Notes: generated by a model from the sequence alone, not told the origin. DNA of 49,008 bases from Legionella sp. (GCA_031291115.1 JARLJQ010000024.1:1-49008), one strand, 5' to 3'; counted from the first letter of the stretch, positions 8,534-19,191 are shown. Translations and numbers: made by a program.

Positions 8534-10081
8534 TCAAGCGTGTTTCGTCCATAACTCACTCATTTTCGCCCCATTAAATGCCTCTTTAATTGCGGGGTTA
8601 TTCATATTTATCTTGCCATCCTCATCAATCCATTGCAATTCAGACAACACTTCTTTGGTACGCGTTCCATTCTCACAGAATGCATGTCTGAAGATTTCCT
8701 CAAGATTTGCCGTATGATGTTTAATGTGTGATTTTTTAAATTGACTGAAAAAGCCTTGTTGGTCTTTAGCTAATTTATCACCGTAACGAGCACAGAATGC
8801 AGCACATAATTGAGCCTCAGTAATTTGCGCGTCTTTCTCATAAACAATTTCATCTTCCGGTTTAGTAAATTCATATTTAAGATTGTACTTATCATAAAAT
8901 TTAGAAGCTAATACTGCTTGCATATCAGCTGTTGGGTGTACGTCATCCCAGAACATATACCCCGCGGATGGAGACGTTTTATTAGACTGCATTTCAAAAT
9001 CAACTGAGGTTTTATAAGGCTGATGAAGTTTATTGCTATCAAAGCCATATTTTTCAGGATCAGTACACGCATCTGTAAAAATACTATTAACATCAAAAAC
9101 GTCTATCGAATAATGAGGATACATTAACTGTAATTTTTCACAGGCCTGTGCTAATTGTTCATTAAAATAAGTCGAGCATTGTTTGGCATTTGCTCGCTCC
9201 TGCTCCCCCTCTGCTCCTGTCATATTTTGAAAACGAGGGGTTAAAGAAAGATCGGGCAAATTAAATAATGCAAAATGCCGGTACCCCTTTTTGATTAGGA
9301 TTTCCATATTTTTTACGCGCTCTTTAATTGCCTTATCTACCTCACTCATTGAGGGTCTGGCATTAACCGTTATTAAATCATTGGCACCGGACCATTCAAT
9401 CACTAATGTTTGGGCTTTTTGTTTTCTACTTACTTGATATTCTTCATCGTAATCGAGGCATTGTTTACGTTTTTCCGCCAGAGTAGATAAAATAATTCTG
9501 CTAAAAAAACGTGTAATACTGATGCTAGGAACCCAACTGTAATCATATGAGGTTAAACCACCTTCGTTATAAGATCGAATAAAGTCGCGCCCTTCATATT
9601 TGACAGCACGATCATTATCTAAACTGTAATCGCATTTCAACTGATCAGAAATTTTCTTATTTTTAGCAATGATTGCATCGCCAATATCATCATTTGATTG
9701 GATAGCACCGTTTCTCAAATAATCAAAAATATGTTTGTCTTTGGAGAGGATTGCATCGCTAATGTCAGCACTTGCATATCTGCCTTTCAAAGAGCTCAAA
9801 AGAGGTTTGTTTTTGGAGAGAACACTACTAATATCATCATTAGCATGCATATCATAATTGCCTTGTTTTTTAATTTCCTTAATCATAAAGTCGCTGGCAA
9901 ACATAGAACTGATTCCATCAGCCCAAACATAACCATTAGTAAATCTACCTTGAGGCGAGGTGCCTGATAAGCCACTAAGCCAAGACATTGGAATACAACC
10001 TAGTACATAAGCTTCGTCTGCGGTACCCCGGTCACTTAAACTATCCCCCATAATAATCATATGTGAAATCTTTTTCGTCAT
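8534..10081 (-). CDS. SGNH/GDSL lipase-like protein with internal repeats, no signal peptide
   Basis: Residues 8-20 contain GDSLSD with the nucleophile Ser14; FTNGYVWAD gives block II, SGANDLI block III, and DDVHPTAD (about 379-386) the catalytic Asp/His. LPDLSLTPRF matches the thermolabile-haemolysin/lysophospholipase group of GDSL enzymes. Between blocks II and III there is an insertion with three related units of 23-26 residues starting DDISSVLSKNK, ADISDAILSKDK and DDIGDAIIAKNK (about 82-156). A tail of about 130 residues follows block V. There is no signal peptide, so it is cytosolic or exported by another route; a Dot/Icm substrate is possible but unproven. ATG at 10081 is preferred (GAGG nine bases upstream) over 10096. 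Confidence 0.82.
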   Translation of the reverse strand: MTKKISHMIIMGDSLSDRGTADEAYVLGCIPMSWLSGLSGTSPQGRFTNGYVWADGISSMFASDFMIKEIKKQGNYDMHANDDISSVLSKNKPLLSSLKGRYASADISDAILSKDKHIFDYLRNGAIQSNDDIGDAIIAKNKKISDQLKCDYSLDNDRAVKYEGRDFIRSYNEGGLTSYDYSWVPSISITRFFSRIILSTLAEKRKQCLDYDEEYQVSRKQKAQTLVIEWSGANDLITVNARPSMSEVDKAIKERVKNMEILIKKGYRHFALFNLPDLSLTPRFQNMTGAEGEQERANAKQCSTYFNEQLAQACEKLQLMYPHYSIDVFDVNSIFTDACTDPEKYGFDSNKLHQPYKTSVDFEMQSNKTSPSAGYMFWDDVHPTADMQAVLASKFYDKYNLKYEFTKPEDEIVYEKDAQITEAQLCAAFCARYGDKLAKDQQGFFSQFKKSHIKHHTANLEEIFRHAFCENGTRTKEVLSELQWIDEDGKINMNNPAIKEAFNGAKMSELWTKHA

Positions 10082-10276
10082 AATATCTATCCTCATTTAT
10101 GGGGCAATTACAAACGTACTGAATAGAACTGGAACAAATAAATTCAAGTATTTGGTTAACTCAGATCTGTTAGATGTATAAAGAAATATAAATCACGCTG
10201 TTTGAATATGGATGATGAAAGAAAAGTCTGCAAGGAATGGGGCTGATTTTTTTATTAGTGCACATGTTTTGAGGTA

Positions 10277-10313
10277 TTAAAAAATGGCAGAAAGAAAAGC
10301 TTTTCTTCCTGCC
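10277..10313 (-). terminator. Intrinsic terminator of the MOMP gene
   Basis: On the minus strand, 28 bases after the MOMP stop, a 14-bp near-perfect stem (GGCAGGAAGAAAAG / CTTTTCTTTCTGCC, no loop to speak of) is followed by ATTTTTTAA. This is a classic factor-independent terminator. Confidence 0.85.
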
Positions 10314-10341
10314 AATAATGCGAGTTTATCTTATGGCCAAA

Positions 10342-11307
10342 TTACGCAATCGTACCTAACCATTTAATCCCTGCATAAGGTCCTTGTAGACTAAAACTGG
10401 AATCACTAGAAACATTAGTAGCTGTAGATAGCATCACCGGTTGAGCCTGGAAGTAGTTTAACCACATGTAGCCAACATCTAATGTTACAGTACTCTGAGC
10501 AAGAAGATGCGTGTAATTCACACCCAATTTAGTCTCTATTTCAGGAACAATAGTTGTACTGCTAGCTCTTGTAATGATTTGATTATCAACACCAGGAAAC
10601 AGAGTATTGCCTCGGAGGCCATTATATTTACTTGTCCCCACTAAAACTTCTACTGCAGCATTAGCATAAACAGATAAGCCACTATTCCAGCCATAATACA
10701 GATCAGCACCTGCACGAGGACCAAAACCTGAATACTGAAGCTCTTCATGATTAAAATCTCCAAGAGAACCTCCGAACCTAGTGGTATGGATTTTATCAGT
10801 TTTTATGCGTGCATATTGAGCACCACCATGAACACGAAGGCTTTTAAAGGTACCTAAATCAATTTGCTGACCCACCTCTAAATTAACCGCATCCCATCTT
10901 GGTTTAATTGATGCCGTATCAGGATCCATGCTGCGTTGAAAAAAGCCAAAAATTGCATCTGCACGAGCAGTGGTGGTTTGAGCCCCTAAATGATACCAAT
11001 TAAGAGTTAAATCATTTCCAGTATTAAAATGATAGGAACCTTCAATTTGAAAACCCCAGCTCCAATCAGGCGCATTTTTAACATAATTAACAACGGTACC
11101 TGTCTCATTACTTCGAGTACCCAAATAAGCCAAAGAATTACTATATGAAGGCTTTAAATATAAAGCGCGTGCACCAAAATCCCAAGCCTGACGCTCACAA
11201 GGTAAAGAAACATTACCAGGCGTACATACTGGTCCCATTGTTCCTGCAAAACCAATGCTACTAACTAATGAAAGTAACGCTGCATTTATTTTTTTACTCT
11301 TTAACAT
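10342..11307 (-). CDS. Legionella-type major outer membrane protein (porin)
   Basis: Outer-membrane beta-barrel of the Legionella OMP family. The precursor is 321 residues, with a signal peptide ending near IGFA, and the mature N-terminus GTMGPVCTPGNVSLPCE matches that of L. pneumophila MOMP, including the two cysteines that cross-link the barrel to neighbours and peptidoglycan. Alternating amphipathic strands such as LRVHGGAQYARIKT and LTLNWYHLGAQ follow to the C-terminus. ATG 11307 has GGAGAATGT directly upstream. Legionella species often carry several MOMP paralogues, so this may not be the principal porin. Confidence 0.92.
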   Translation of the reverse strand: MLKSKKINAALLSLVSSIGFAGTMGPVCTPGNVSLPCERQAWDFGARALYLKPSYSNSLAYLGTRSNETGTVVNYVKNAPDWSWGFQIEGSYHFNTGNDLTLNWYHLGAQTTTARADAIFGFFQRSMDPDTASIKPRWDAVNLEVGQQIDLGTFKSLRVHGGAQYARIKTDKIHTTRFGGSLGDFNHEELQYSGFGPRAGADLYYGWNSGLSVYANAAVEVLVGTSKYNGLRGNTLFPGVDNQIITRASSTTIVPEIETKLGVNYTHLLAQSTVTLDVGYMWLNYFQAQPVMLSTATNVSSDSSFSLQGPYAGIKWLGTIA

Positions 11308-11362
11308 ACATTCTCCATTTTATTATTTTTCCTTAAACTACTTAACAACTACAACCTAAATT

Positions 11363-12622
11363 CTAGGGCGCTGGATTTAACTGCCCCTCTTTATTGACAT
11401 GTTCCAATGGTTGATTATTTATTTCTGTCTGCTCTTTAATCAAGATTAAAAAAGGAATAAAAGCCAAGGCCAACACAACAGACAATTGATACAACCCCAC
11501 CCAGCCAACAACCATTTGAATGCTTGCAGCTACGGGTCCGGAGATAATGCGCGGAATGGTTGATAAGGCGACTAAAATTGAAAATTGAGTACCTGTAAAT
11601 TGTTTATTGACCAAGCGCATAAACAAAGCAACCAAGGCCGTAGACCCCATTCCAGCAGCAAGATTATCAAAAAATACCGCGGTAGACAGCAAAGCAACGT
11701 TTTTACCAACCATTGCCAAAACAACAAATAATATATTAGTCATTGCTTGCAACAAGCCAAAAGCAAGTAACGACCTATATAAAGAACAGCGCGTTAATAA
11801 AAGACCGGCAATTAAGCCTCCCAATAAAATAGAACCTACGCCCAGCATTTTATTAATATAGCCAATAGTATCTAAAGAAAATCCAAGGCCTTGAATTAAA
11901 AATGGCATCACAATACCACTGGTAGTTGTAGTAAACGCCTCACCCAATTTATAGCAAAACACAAAACACAGCAAATAAATAATTCCAGGGCGCGCTAATA
12001 ACTCTTTAACCGGATCTAGAAATAACTGACCGAAACTTCTGTGCTCTTTAATTTCAATACTGGGTTCTTTGCTAAATATAACAGCAAGCATACCAATGCT
12101 CATTAACAAGCCCATAAATCGGTATGTAAAAGCCCAGCCTAGTTGCTGCGCCATAATCAAGGCAAAACCGCCCGATAATAATAAGGCGAGACGGTAGCCA
12201 AAAACTGCTAAAGAAGCACCTAAAGCATGCTCTGAGGCAGTCAAGAACTCCGCTCGATGCGCATCAATGGCAACATCCTGAGTCGCTGAAAAACAGGCCA
12301 GAGCTAAGGCAAAAAATGCTAACAAAGTGGGGTATTGTTCAGGGGTAAACCAAGCCATAACATTAAATCCTACCAGCAATAAACATTGCATCGTAAGGAT
12401 CCAGCTTCGTCTTTTACCCATTTTAAATAAAGAATAGCGATCTAAGACTGGTCCCCAAAAAATACGCACAGCGTAGGGAAGACCAATTAAACTTAAAGCT
12501 CCAGTGATAAAAACAGACATACCATTAGAGGCATACCATGCCTGTAATGTGCTAGTAAGGAGAGCCATAGGCAAGCCTGAAGAAAAACCTAAAATAAACA
12601 CGATAAACATACGCTTGTTCAT
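11363..12622 (-). CDS. ampG: AmpG-like MFS permease
   Basis: Twelve-segment major facilitator of the AmpG family, which imports GlcNAc-anhydro-muropeptides for cell-wall recycling. Supporting features are the N-terminal LGFSSGLPMALLTSTLQAW, the loop WGPVLDRY, and FSATQDVAIDAHRAEFL, the conserved family segment with the D-A-x-R core. At 419 residues it is the short AmpG form. It lies between mip and the MOMP gene on the same strand. Legionella genomes hold more than one AmpG-like gene, so the substrate is inferred from the family only. Confidence 0.85.
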   Translation of the reverse strand: MNKRMFIVFILGFSSGLPMALLTSTLQAWYASNGMSVFITGALSLIGLPYAVRIFWGPVLDRYSLFKMGKRRSWILTMQCLLLVGFNVMAWFTPEQYPTLLAFFALALACFSATQDVAIDAHRAEFLTASEHALGASLAVFGYRLALLLSGGFALIMAQQLGWAFTYRFMGLLMSIGMLAVIFSKEPSIEIKEHRSFGQLFLDPVKELLARPGIIYLLCFVFCYKLGEAFTTTTSGIVMPFLIQGLGFSLDTIGYINKMLGVGSILLGGLIAGLLLTRCSLYRSLLAFGLLQAMTNILFVVLAMVGKNVALLSTAVFFDNLAAGMGSTALVALFMRLVNKQFTGTQFSILVALSTIPRIISGPVAASIQMVVGWVGLYQLSVVLALAFIPFLILIKEQTEINNQPLEHVNKEGQLNPAP

Positions 12623-12662
12623 TTTTCAGATCACTCAAAGCAAGACAGAACAGAGGAAAGCA

Positions 12663-12688
12663 CACCCTGGAACAAATAATCCAGGGTG
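12663..12688 (-). terminator. Hairpin after mip
   Basis: A 9-bp perfect stem (CACCCTGGA / TCCAGGGTG) with an 8-nt loop starts 14 bases after the mip stop codon. The following T-run is poor, so it may be a weak terminator or an RNA-stabilising end. Confidence 0.55.
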
Positions 12689-12701
12689 GACAAAATGTGC
12701 A

Positions 12702-13406
12702 TTATGCAGCGGCTTTTTTCACGGAAATCAAATGAATTTTGAAAACCAAAGTCTCGTTAGGACCAATAGGACCACCGACACTACGAGCGCCATAAGCTAA
12801 ATCTGCAGGAACAAAGATTTCCCAGGTAGAACCTGCTGGCATTAATTGTAATGCTTCAGTCCAACCAGGAATAACTTGAGTAACCTGGAATGTTGCTGGC
12901 TTGCCAGTTTTTTGTGTGCTGTCAAATACAGTACCGTCAATTAAAGTACCAGTGTACTCAACTGTGACCGTGTCTGTTTTAGTTGGCTTAGCGCCTGTAC
13001 CTGCTTCAACTATTTTATATTGCAAACCGCTTGGTAATACAACCACGCCTGGTTTTGCTTTATTAGTGGTTAAGAACGCTTCACCTTTCGATTTGTTCTC
13101 ATCCGCTTTTTTGTTAAAGTCAGCACTGCGTTTTGTCATTAAATCTTTTTGAAATTTGTTTAATACATCTTTCATTTGTTGTTCAGTCAAAATCAACTGG
13201 CTACCTGACATACCATCTTGCATTCCTTTTGCTAATGCTTCTGGATTCACATCAATACCTTGATTTTTGAAGTTTTTCCCTAAATCAGCACCAATACTGT
13301 ACGATAACTTATCCTTGTCAGTAACTAATGACGCAGCATCGGTTGCAGCCATTGCTGTAGATATTGCCAACCCCATGACAGCTGCAGCGACCAATTTCAT
13401 CTTCAT
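12702..13406 (-). CDS. mip: Macrophage infectivity potentiator, FKBP-type peptidyl-prolyl isomerase
   Basis: Exported homodimeric prolyl isomerase that promotes early intracellular infection in Legionella. The first 20 residues are a signal peptide ([20 protein letters not shown]). Residues 21-140 are the dimerisation helices ([35 protein letters not shown]) and 145-234 the FKBP domain, with FKBP core segments [33 protein letters not shown] and [17 protein letters not shown]. The open frame runs 23 codons further upstream, but only ATG 13406 has a ribosome site (AAGGGGA) and leaves a proper signal peptide. The sequence is close to, but clearly distinct from, L. pneumophila Mip. Confidence 0.97.
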   Translation of the reverse strand: MKMKLVAAAVMGLAISTAMAATDAASLVTDKDKLSYSIGADLGKNFKNQGIDVNPEALAKGMQDGMSGSQLILTEQQMKDVLNKFQKDLMTKRSADFNKKADENKSKGEAFLTTNKAKPGVVVLPSGLQYKIVEAGTGAKPTKTDTVTVEYTGTLIDGTVFDSTQKTGKPATFQVTQVIPGWTEALQLMPAGSTWEIFVPADLAYGARSVGGPIGPNETLVFKIHLISVKKAAA

Positions 13407-13607
13407 AAAAAATCCCCTTTTAGTCTTTACTAATAGTACATACCTTCTTAACCAATTAAAAAAGATATAGAACATTGAAAAAATGCCCGTTCATTCTGCC
13501 TAAATTCAAATAAAATTACCAGTAATAACATATGATTTAATTAAAATAGACAAATACGCCAGATCCTTCTACACTTTGGACTAATTGAAATAAGAGATGT
13601 AACCCTC

Positions 13608-14984
13608 ATGAATATCAGTGTATTTGATTTATTTTCGATTGGAATTGGGCCTTCAAGCTCGCATACTGTAGGCCCAATGCTGGCTGCAAATGCATTTTTA
13701 AAATTACTTGAAGGAAATAATCTAATCCAGTTTACCCAAAGAATAAAAATTGAACTCTATGGTTCACTGGCTTTAACAGGAAAAGGCCATGGCACAGATA
13801 AGGCTATTCTTAATGGATTGGAAAACAAAACACCTGAAACAGTAGCACCTGAATCCATGGTGCCACGAATGCATGAGATTATAAACTCACATACGCTAAA
13901 TCTTGCTGGCAAGAAGAACATTCCTTTTGATGATAAAAATGACTTTTTATTCTTACAAAAAGAACTCTTACCCCTACATACCAATGGGTTACGTTTTTCA
14001 GCTTTTGATGATCAAAATAATTTATTACTAGCGCAGGTTTATTATTCGATTGGCGGTGGTTTTATTACTACTGAAGAAGATTTTTCCAAAACAACAGAAG
14101 GCTCTAATCCTCCACCCTATCCCTTTTCAACCGCTGCTGAATTATTAAAATTTTGCGAACAAAATAATTTATCTATTGCCGAGCTGATGCTGACTAACGA
14201 AAAAACCTGGCGTAGTACTGAAGAAATTCAGCAAGGAATTCTGGCCATTGCCAAAGTAATGGATGATTGCATTGCCAATGGATGTATTCATGATGGCATT
14301 TTACCAGGTGGATTGAATTTAAAACGTCGCGCTCCAGATCTGTATAAAAAATTAATGGATCAAAAAGGCGTTAAAAGTATTTTTGAACAATCAGATATCA
14401 TGAATCAATTGAACTTATACGCTATGGCAGTCAATGAAGAAAATGCAGCTGGTGGGCGTATTGTTACTGCACCGACCAATGGCGCGGCAGGCATTATTCC
14501 TGCAGTCCTTAAATATTGCCAACATGCTCATGACAAAATGAGCAATGAAGACGTTTATACCTATTTCCTCACTTGCGCTGCTATTGGTATTCTTTATAAG
14601 AAAGGAGCCTCTATTTCGGGTGCTGAAGTAGGCTGCCAAGGCGAAGTGGGGGTTGCCTCTTCCATGGCCGCAGCAGGTCTTACCGCAGTTCTAGGTGGTA
14701 CAGTGGCACAAGTTGAAAACGCAGCTGAAATTGCCATGGAACATCACTTGGGAATGACTTGTGATCCGGTTTTAGGTTTAGTACAGATCCCGTGCATTGA
14801 ACGTAATGCGATGGGCTCTGTAAAAGCAGTCAATGCAACCCGTATGGCGCTAATTGGTGATGGTCAACATCATATCTCTCTAGATAAAGTAATTAAAACC
14901 ATGAAGCAAACCGGAATGGACATGCAAAGCATTTATAAAGAAACCTCAATGGGTGGATTGGCAGTAAACTTGCCTGAGTGTTAA
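13608..14984 (+). CDS. sdaA: L-serine dehydratase (iron-sulfur, single chain)
   Basis: Deaminates L-serine to pyruvate using a [4Fe-4S] cluster; important in an organism that feeds on amino acids. The N-terminal domain has [15 protein letters not shown], and the C-terminal catalytic domain has [32 protein letters not shown] and [16 protein letters not shown], containing the cluster cysteines. Length 458 is normal for the fused alpha-beta type. It is divergent from mip. Confidence 0.96.
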   Translation: MNISVFDLFSIGIGPSSSHTVGPMLAANAFLKLLEGNNLIQFTQRIKIELYGSLALTGKGHGTDKAILNGLENKTPETVAPESMVPRMHEIINSHTLNLAGKKNIPFDDKNDFLFLQKELLPLHTNGLRFSAFDDQNNLLLAQVYYSIGGGFITTEEDFSKTTEGSNPPPYPFSTAAELLKFCEQNNLSIAELMLTNEKTWRSTEEIQQGILAIAKVMDDCIANGCIHDGILPGGLNLKRRAPDLYKKLMDQKGVKSIFEQSDIMNQLNLYAMAVNEENAAGGRIVTAPTNGAAGIIPAVLKYCQHAHDKMSNEDVYTYFLTCAAIGILYKKGASISGAEVGCQGEVGVASSMAAAGLTAVLGGTVAQVENAAEIAMEHHLGMTCDPVLGLVQIPCIERNAMGSVKAVNATRMALIGDGQHHISLDKVIKTMKQTGMDMQSIYKETSMGGLAVNLPEC

Positions 14985-14990
14985 CGCTAA

Positions 14991-15101
14991 AACGCCCGTA
15001 AGGGCGGATGAAGGTGTTGATTGTGGCTTGTAATAGCTCTGTTCCACGAGAAAAACCCCTCATCCGTCGCTTCGCGCCACCTTCTCCCAAACGGGAGAAG
15101 G
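14991..15101. terminator. Two hairpins between convergent sdaA and tilS
   Basis: CGCCCGTAAGGGCG lies just after the sdaA stop. At 15080-15101 a 9-bp perfect stem CCTTCTCCC / GGGAGAAGG closes on AAAC. The segment CTCATCCGTCGCTTCGCGCC joined to the second hairpin resembles repetitive intergenic sequences found in many bacteria. Together they probably end both transcripts. Confidence 0.55.
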
Positions 15102-15110
15102 GATAAACCC

Positions 15111-16418
15111 TTAACTTAATGGCTCGGATTGTTCATCCATAAACAAGAACCAAGCCTGGGTTGAATCATTATTAAAAAATAAATCACTCACGGCATACCC
15201 CACTACTGCAGCGAGAGTGTCATCCAGGTAAAGTAATGGCGTACGTTCTCTTAACCAAGGTGGAATTTCCCACTCTTGAAAAAGCTTTTTTAAACGTTTA
15301 GTTTGGCCATGCCACTTGAATTCTTCGCCACCCTGTCTGAATTTAATGGTGATCTTCGCCCCTTCAGGAACAACCAAGCCTCGATTGGATTTTTTTGCTA
15401 CGACTGTAGTTTGTTCTAAAACCAAAGGTAGTGGGAACATGGACCATTCTGTGCAAGAAGAGAGATTAAATGCACTTTGCTCCTCTAAATATAAATGGCT
15501 TTGATAACGGCGAACGATAATTGCTCCCCAACTGACTTCAGGAACAGCATCCTCATTGGCAAAAATCAGCTCATGAATTAAGCGATTAAAAGTAAGTGTT
15601 GAGGGCATAGAAACTTGATTTTGTTTTAACCAAAATCGCAGCACATTACTCAGGCGTTCAAAATTTAATTGCTGTAACGGCTCGATAAATAATAATTTTT
15701 TTACAGTAGACAACTCAGGGCTATCAATAAGTGCCAACGCATCCAAATTGCTTTTCGACTGCTGGCAATGCTTGGCTGTTCTCGCAAGAGCTCCGACGGC
15801 TCCAGACCATTTTTCAGCCAGTAAAGGTATAATTTGATGACGAAGGTAATTACGGGAGTAATTCACATCCTGATTGCTTTCATCTTCAATCCAGTTTAAC
15901 TGATGCACCGCAGCATATTGCTCTAAAAAAGACCGGGGATAACTTAAAAAAGGCCGAACAATCCTGCCCTTACCAAAAGCGGCCGATTCAGCCATAGCAG
16001 CCAAACCGTCTACGCCAGCTCCTCGAAACAACTGCAGCAATACAGTCTCAGCCTGATCATCTACATGATGCCCCAAAATCAAGCCATCCTGCTCATCTAA
16101 CAAAGAAGAAAAAACAGCATAACGGGCAATACGCGCGCCTTCTTCAATATTAGCGCTGCGATCAAAGTGAACTGATTCGGTAATCAGCTCAATATTAAGA
16201 GGTTCACAAAACTGCTTGCAATGCACTTGCCAGGAACACGCATGAGGACTAATTCCATGGTTAATATGCACAGCAACTAATTTGGAATGTAAGGACGGAT
16301 AAGAAGCAAGAACATGCAAAAGCACTGTAGAGTCCAGCCCCCCGCTAAACCCTACAATAATTCTGCTGAAATGACTAAGACGCGTCAGCCATTCCGGAGT
16401 CAATAAAGAATTAATCAC
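15111..16418 (-). CDS. tilS: tRNA(Ile)-lysidine synthase
   Basis: Converts C34 of tRNA-Ile(CAU) to lysidine so that it reads AUA. The N-terminal PP-loop ATPase has [16 protein letters not shown], with SGGLDS at residues 25-30, and [18 protein letters not shown]; the central and C-terminal TilS domains follow, ending in [18 protein letters not shown]. The open frame begins at a TTG at 16457, 47 bp inside accA. I prefer GTG 16418, which overlaps accA by only 8 bp and places the PP-loop at the usual distance; neither start has a strong ribosome site, so translation probably depends on accA. Confidence 0.93.
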   Translation of the reverse strand: MINSLLTPEWLTRLSHFSRIIVGFSGGLDSTVLLHVLASYPSLHSKLVAVHINHGISPHACSWQVHCKQFCEPLNIELITESVHFDRSANIEEGARIARYAVFSSLLDEQDGLILGHHVDDQAETVLLQLFRGAGVDGLAAMAESAAFGKGRIVRPFLSYPRSFLEQYAAVHQLNWIEDESNQDVNYSRNYLRHQIIPLLAEKWSGAVGALARTAKHCQQSKSNLDALALIDSPELSTVKKLLFIEPLQQLNFERLSNVLRFWLKQNQVSMPSTLTFNRLIHELIFANEDAVPEVSWGAIIVRRYQSHLYLEEQSAFNLSSCTEWSMFPLPLVLEQTTVVAKKSNRGLVVPEGAKITIKFRQGGEEFKWHGQTKRLKKLFQEWEIPPWLRERTPLLYLDDTLAAVVGYAVSDLFFNNDSTQAWFLFMDEQSEPLS

Positions 16419-17364
16419 AAGCGCCCATGGCCATAAATTTCTGATATCGGCCTTCAATGAGTCTTTCTGGAGAAAGTTTTTTTAAAGAGTGTAACTCATC
16501 CACTAAAACAGCTTTCAAACGAGCAGCCATATTGTCTACATCACGATGCGCTCCACCCAAAGGCTCAGGAATCACCATATCAGCCAATTTATTATCATAT
16601 ATATTAGCGGCAGTAATTCCCATAGCGCGCGCAGCATCACCTGCTTTGGAAGCGTCTTTCCAAAGTATAGACGCACAGCCTTCAGGAGAGATTACAGAAT
16701 AAATACTAAACTGCAGCATTAACACGCGATCACCAACACCAATAGCCAAAGCACCACCCGAACCTGCTTCGCCAGTTACTGTGCAAATAATTGGTGTTTT
16801 TAGTCGCGACATAACAAATAGATTACGCGCGATCGCTTCTGACTGGTTACGTTCCTCTGCACCAATTCCAGGATAAGCTCCAGCAGTATCAATAAAAGTA
16901 AACACCGGCAAACTGAATTTTTCGGCCATCTTCATTAAACGTAAGGCTTTACGGTATTCTTCAGGGCGTGCCATACCAAAGTTTCGGTATACTTTTTCTT
17001 TGGTGCGCTTTCCTTTTTGATGCCCAAGAACCATAACCGGCTCGCCATTTAAGCGCGCTAATCCGCCAATAATGGCCGGAGCGGCCGAGTGACTTCGATC
17101 ACCATGCAGCTCCTGAAAATCAGTAAAAATGCGTTCAATATAATCCGTTGTTTGTGGTCTTAACGGGTGTCTTGCCATTTGCGCCACTTGCCAGGGTTCT
17201 AAATTAGAGAAAACCTGTGCTGTTAACTCAGAGCATTTAGACTCAAGACGCGAGATCTCTTCGCTTAAATTCACTTCGTTGTCATTACCCACCATACGGA
17301 GTGCTTCAATTTTTTGATTCAACTCTTCGATGGGCTGCTCAAAATCCAAAAATTGTCGGCTCAT
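16411..17364 (-). CDS. accA: Acetyl-CoA carboxylase carboxyltransferase subunit alpha
   Basis: Alpha subunit of the carboxyltransferase that makes malonyl-CoA for fatty-acid synthesis, partner of AccD. At 317 residues it has standard length. Visible family segments include [54 protein letters not shown] and [15 protein letters not shown]. Its last 8 bp overlap tilS. It is divergent from the phosphopantetheinyl transferase and birA genes across 80 bp, which groups three genes that support acetyl-CoA carboxylase and acyl-carrier proteins. Confidence 0.97.
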   Translation of the reverse strand: MSRQFLDFEQPIEELNQKIEALRMVGNDNEVNLSEEISRLESKCSELTAQVFSNLEPWQVAQMARHPLRPQTTDYIERIFTDFQELHGDRSHSAAPAIIGGLARLNGEPVMVLGHQKGKRTKEKVYRNFGMARPEEYRKALRLMKMAEKFSLPVFTFIDTAGAYPGIGAEERNQSEAIARNLFVMSRLKTPIICTVTGEAGSGGALAIGVGDRVLMLQFSIYSVISPEGCASILWKDASKAGDAARAMGITAANIYDNKLADMVIPEPLGGAHRDVDNMAARLKAVLVDELHSLKKLSPERLIEGRYQKFMAMGACD

Positions 17365-17444
17365 TCAATACTCTTTGGTAAATTAAATATCATGGTATAT
17401 GATAACCTATAACCACTAATCGATGCCAGAATCAAAAACAGCTT

Positions 17445-18182
17445 ATGATCATTACAGGATTTACACACTTAGATACGGATAATTGCATTTTAAATGAAAC
17501 GCGTATTGATCTTTGGCAATTTTCAGTAGCGCAGGAATCAGCGAATGCGTACCAACTTTTAAATGCAGAAGAGAAAGCCCGTGCAGAACGCTTTTACTTC
17601 AGTCAGCATAAAAGACGCTTTTCTATGGCGCGAGCTACCTTAAGAATTATTTTAGCACGCTATTTAAATACACGCCCTGATCGTCTGGAGTTTTCCTATA
17701 ATTCGCATGGAAAGCCTAAAGTCATCAATTCTTCACGCTTGCAATTTAATCTCAGCCACACTGGTGACTTAGCCCTTTTAGCCATAGGAAAAGGCTTTCC
17801 TATGGGCGTGGATATAGAAAAATATTCAGCTCGCTCTTATGAGGGCATCGCAAAAACCTTGTTTTCCGAACAAGAACTTGAAGAATTTATGAAAGTGCCT
17901 GCCTCATTAAAACCGGCAACGTTTTTTCATATTTGGTCACAAAAAGAAGCATTTATCAAAGCCTGTGGTTTGGGACTGGCCTACCCAACCAAAAATTTTA
18001 CGGTGCCCACATCAATACCGACCAAGCAATTAGTCGATGACCCACTAAACAACATGACTTGGCAATTGCGCTCCTTTATGCCTGCGGTAGGCTTCAGTGG
18101 AGCCTTATGCTATCACCCAACGGTTCGCGAAATCCGCCATGCCATCATCCAACTACAGCCTAACAATACCCTGAGATTCTAG
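17445..18182 (+). CDS. Sfp-type 4'-phosphopantetheinyl transferase
   Basis: Transfers the phosphopantetheine arm of CoA to a carrier-protein serine. The two magnesium/CoA motifs are intact: GVDIE at residues 121-125 and WSQKEAFIK at 164-172; FNLSHTGDLALLA at 101-113 is the usual preceding strand. Length 245 fits the Gsp/Sfp group, so it may serve both fatty-acid ACP and any polyketide or peptide synthases. birA starts four bases after its stop, so the two are co-transcribed. Confidence 0.92.
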   Translation: MIITGFTHLDTDNCILNETRIDLWQFSVAQESANAYQLLNAEEKARAERFYFSQHKRRFSMARATLRIILARYLNTRPDRLEFSYNSHGKPKVINSSRLQFNLSHTGDLALLAIGKGFPMGVDIEKYSARSYEGIAKTLFSEQELEEFMKVPASLKPATFFHIWSQKEAFIKACGLGLAYPTKNFTVPTSIPTKQLVDDPLNNMTWQLRSFMPAVGFSGALCYHPTVREIRHAIIQLQPNNTLRF

Positions 18183-18186
18183 TTGT

Positions 18187-19191
18187 ATGATGCAATTTAA
18201 CCCATCACAGATTATTTTATTACACATACTAGGTGATGGGGCCTGTCATAGCGGCTCTGAACTAGGGCAAGCCTTAGGTATCACCCGCTCGGCGATATGG
18301 AAGCAAATCAATCAACTGGTTGAATTGGGTGTGCCGATTAACAGCTTACCGCAACAAGGGTACCAACTGTCTAACCCGCTGATTCTCTTAAGTGAGGAGC
18401 CCATTAGAAAACAATTGCTGCAGCAAAAAATGGCGCACTCCTTTAATCTTCATTTATTTACATCCATAAATTCAACCAATCGCTTTCTCAAAGAGCTTCC
18501 CATAAGTAATCAGCTCGATGTCTGCTGCGCCGAACGACAAACTCAAGGTAGAGGCCGCTTTGGTAGAAATTGGCATTCTCCTTTTGGTGAAAATATTTAT
18601 TGCTCCAGTCGTTGGAATCTTAATTACGATCTCGGCAAACTGTCCGGCTTAAGTCTGGTCAGTAGTTTGGCAGTTTTGGCGACCTTAAATGAGTTGCAGT
18701 TATCTGCAGATATTAAAATTAAATGGCCTAATGATATTTATTGGAATGATAAAAAACTCTGCGGCAGCTTGATTGAAATCCAAGCCGAGTCTAATGGCAA
18801 TGCGCAAGTTATCATTGGTATAGGCTTAAACGTCAATACAGATACCCAAAATCAGCCGCTTGCTGATAAACCATGGTGTTCGCTCTATGAAATCAGTAAG
18901 CGCCGTTTTGATAGGAATTTGCTTGTTGCGCAGTTGATTAGTAATTTAGAACACTATTTGATGCGATTCATCAATACGGATCTGAATGCCTTTATGGATG
19001 AATGGAATCAATTTGATTATCTGGCAGGTAAAAACATTACGGTTAGCCAAGCATATGGAACGCTTTCTGGGACGGCTTGTGGGATCAATTCTATGGGGCA
19101 ATTAATTTTGGCAGATGAGTTTGGAATAAAGCATTCGCTTTCTTCAGGGGACACTTCATTAAGTAGCGGCACAACAGAACCGTCATCCTGA
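18187..19191 (+). CDS. birA: Biotin-protein ligase / biotin operon repressor
   Basis: Attaches biotin to the AccB subunit of acetyl-CoA carboxylase. Residues 8-60 form the winged-helix DNA-binding domain (GSELGQALGITRSAIWKQI), so it may also repress biotin genes as in E. coli. The ligase domain has GRGRFGR at 121-127 and KWPND at 179-183. The C-terminal tail of about 15 residues (ending SGTTEPSS) is low-complexity, and its final codons and stop lie inside a dispersed hairpin repeat, so the original C-terminus was probably altered by insertion of the repeat. Confidence 0.94.
   Translation: MMQFNPSQIILLHILGDGACHSGSELGQALGITRSAIWKQINQLVELGVPINSLPQQGYQLSNPLILLSEEPIRKQLLQQKMAHSFNLHLFTSINSTNRFLKELPISNQLDVCCAERQTQGRGRFGRNWHSPFGENIYCSSRWNLNYDLGKLSGLSLVSSLAVLATLNELQLSADIKIKWPNDIYWNDKKLCGSLIEIQAESNGNAQVIIGIGLNVNTDTQNQPLADKPWCSLYEISKRRFDRNLLVAQLISNLEHYLMRFINTDLNAFMDEWNQFDYLAGKNITVSQAYGTLSGTACGINSMGQLILADEFGIKHSLSSGDTSLSSGTTEPSS

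Noticed and set aside
13407..13475. Upstream extension of the mip frame
   Set aside because: It would bury the signal peptide 23 residues in and has no ribosome site; the Mip family starts at MKMK.
16419..16457. TTG start of tilS deep inside accA
   Set aside because: It needs a 47-bp overlap and has no better ribosome site than GTG 16418.
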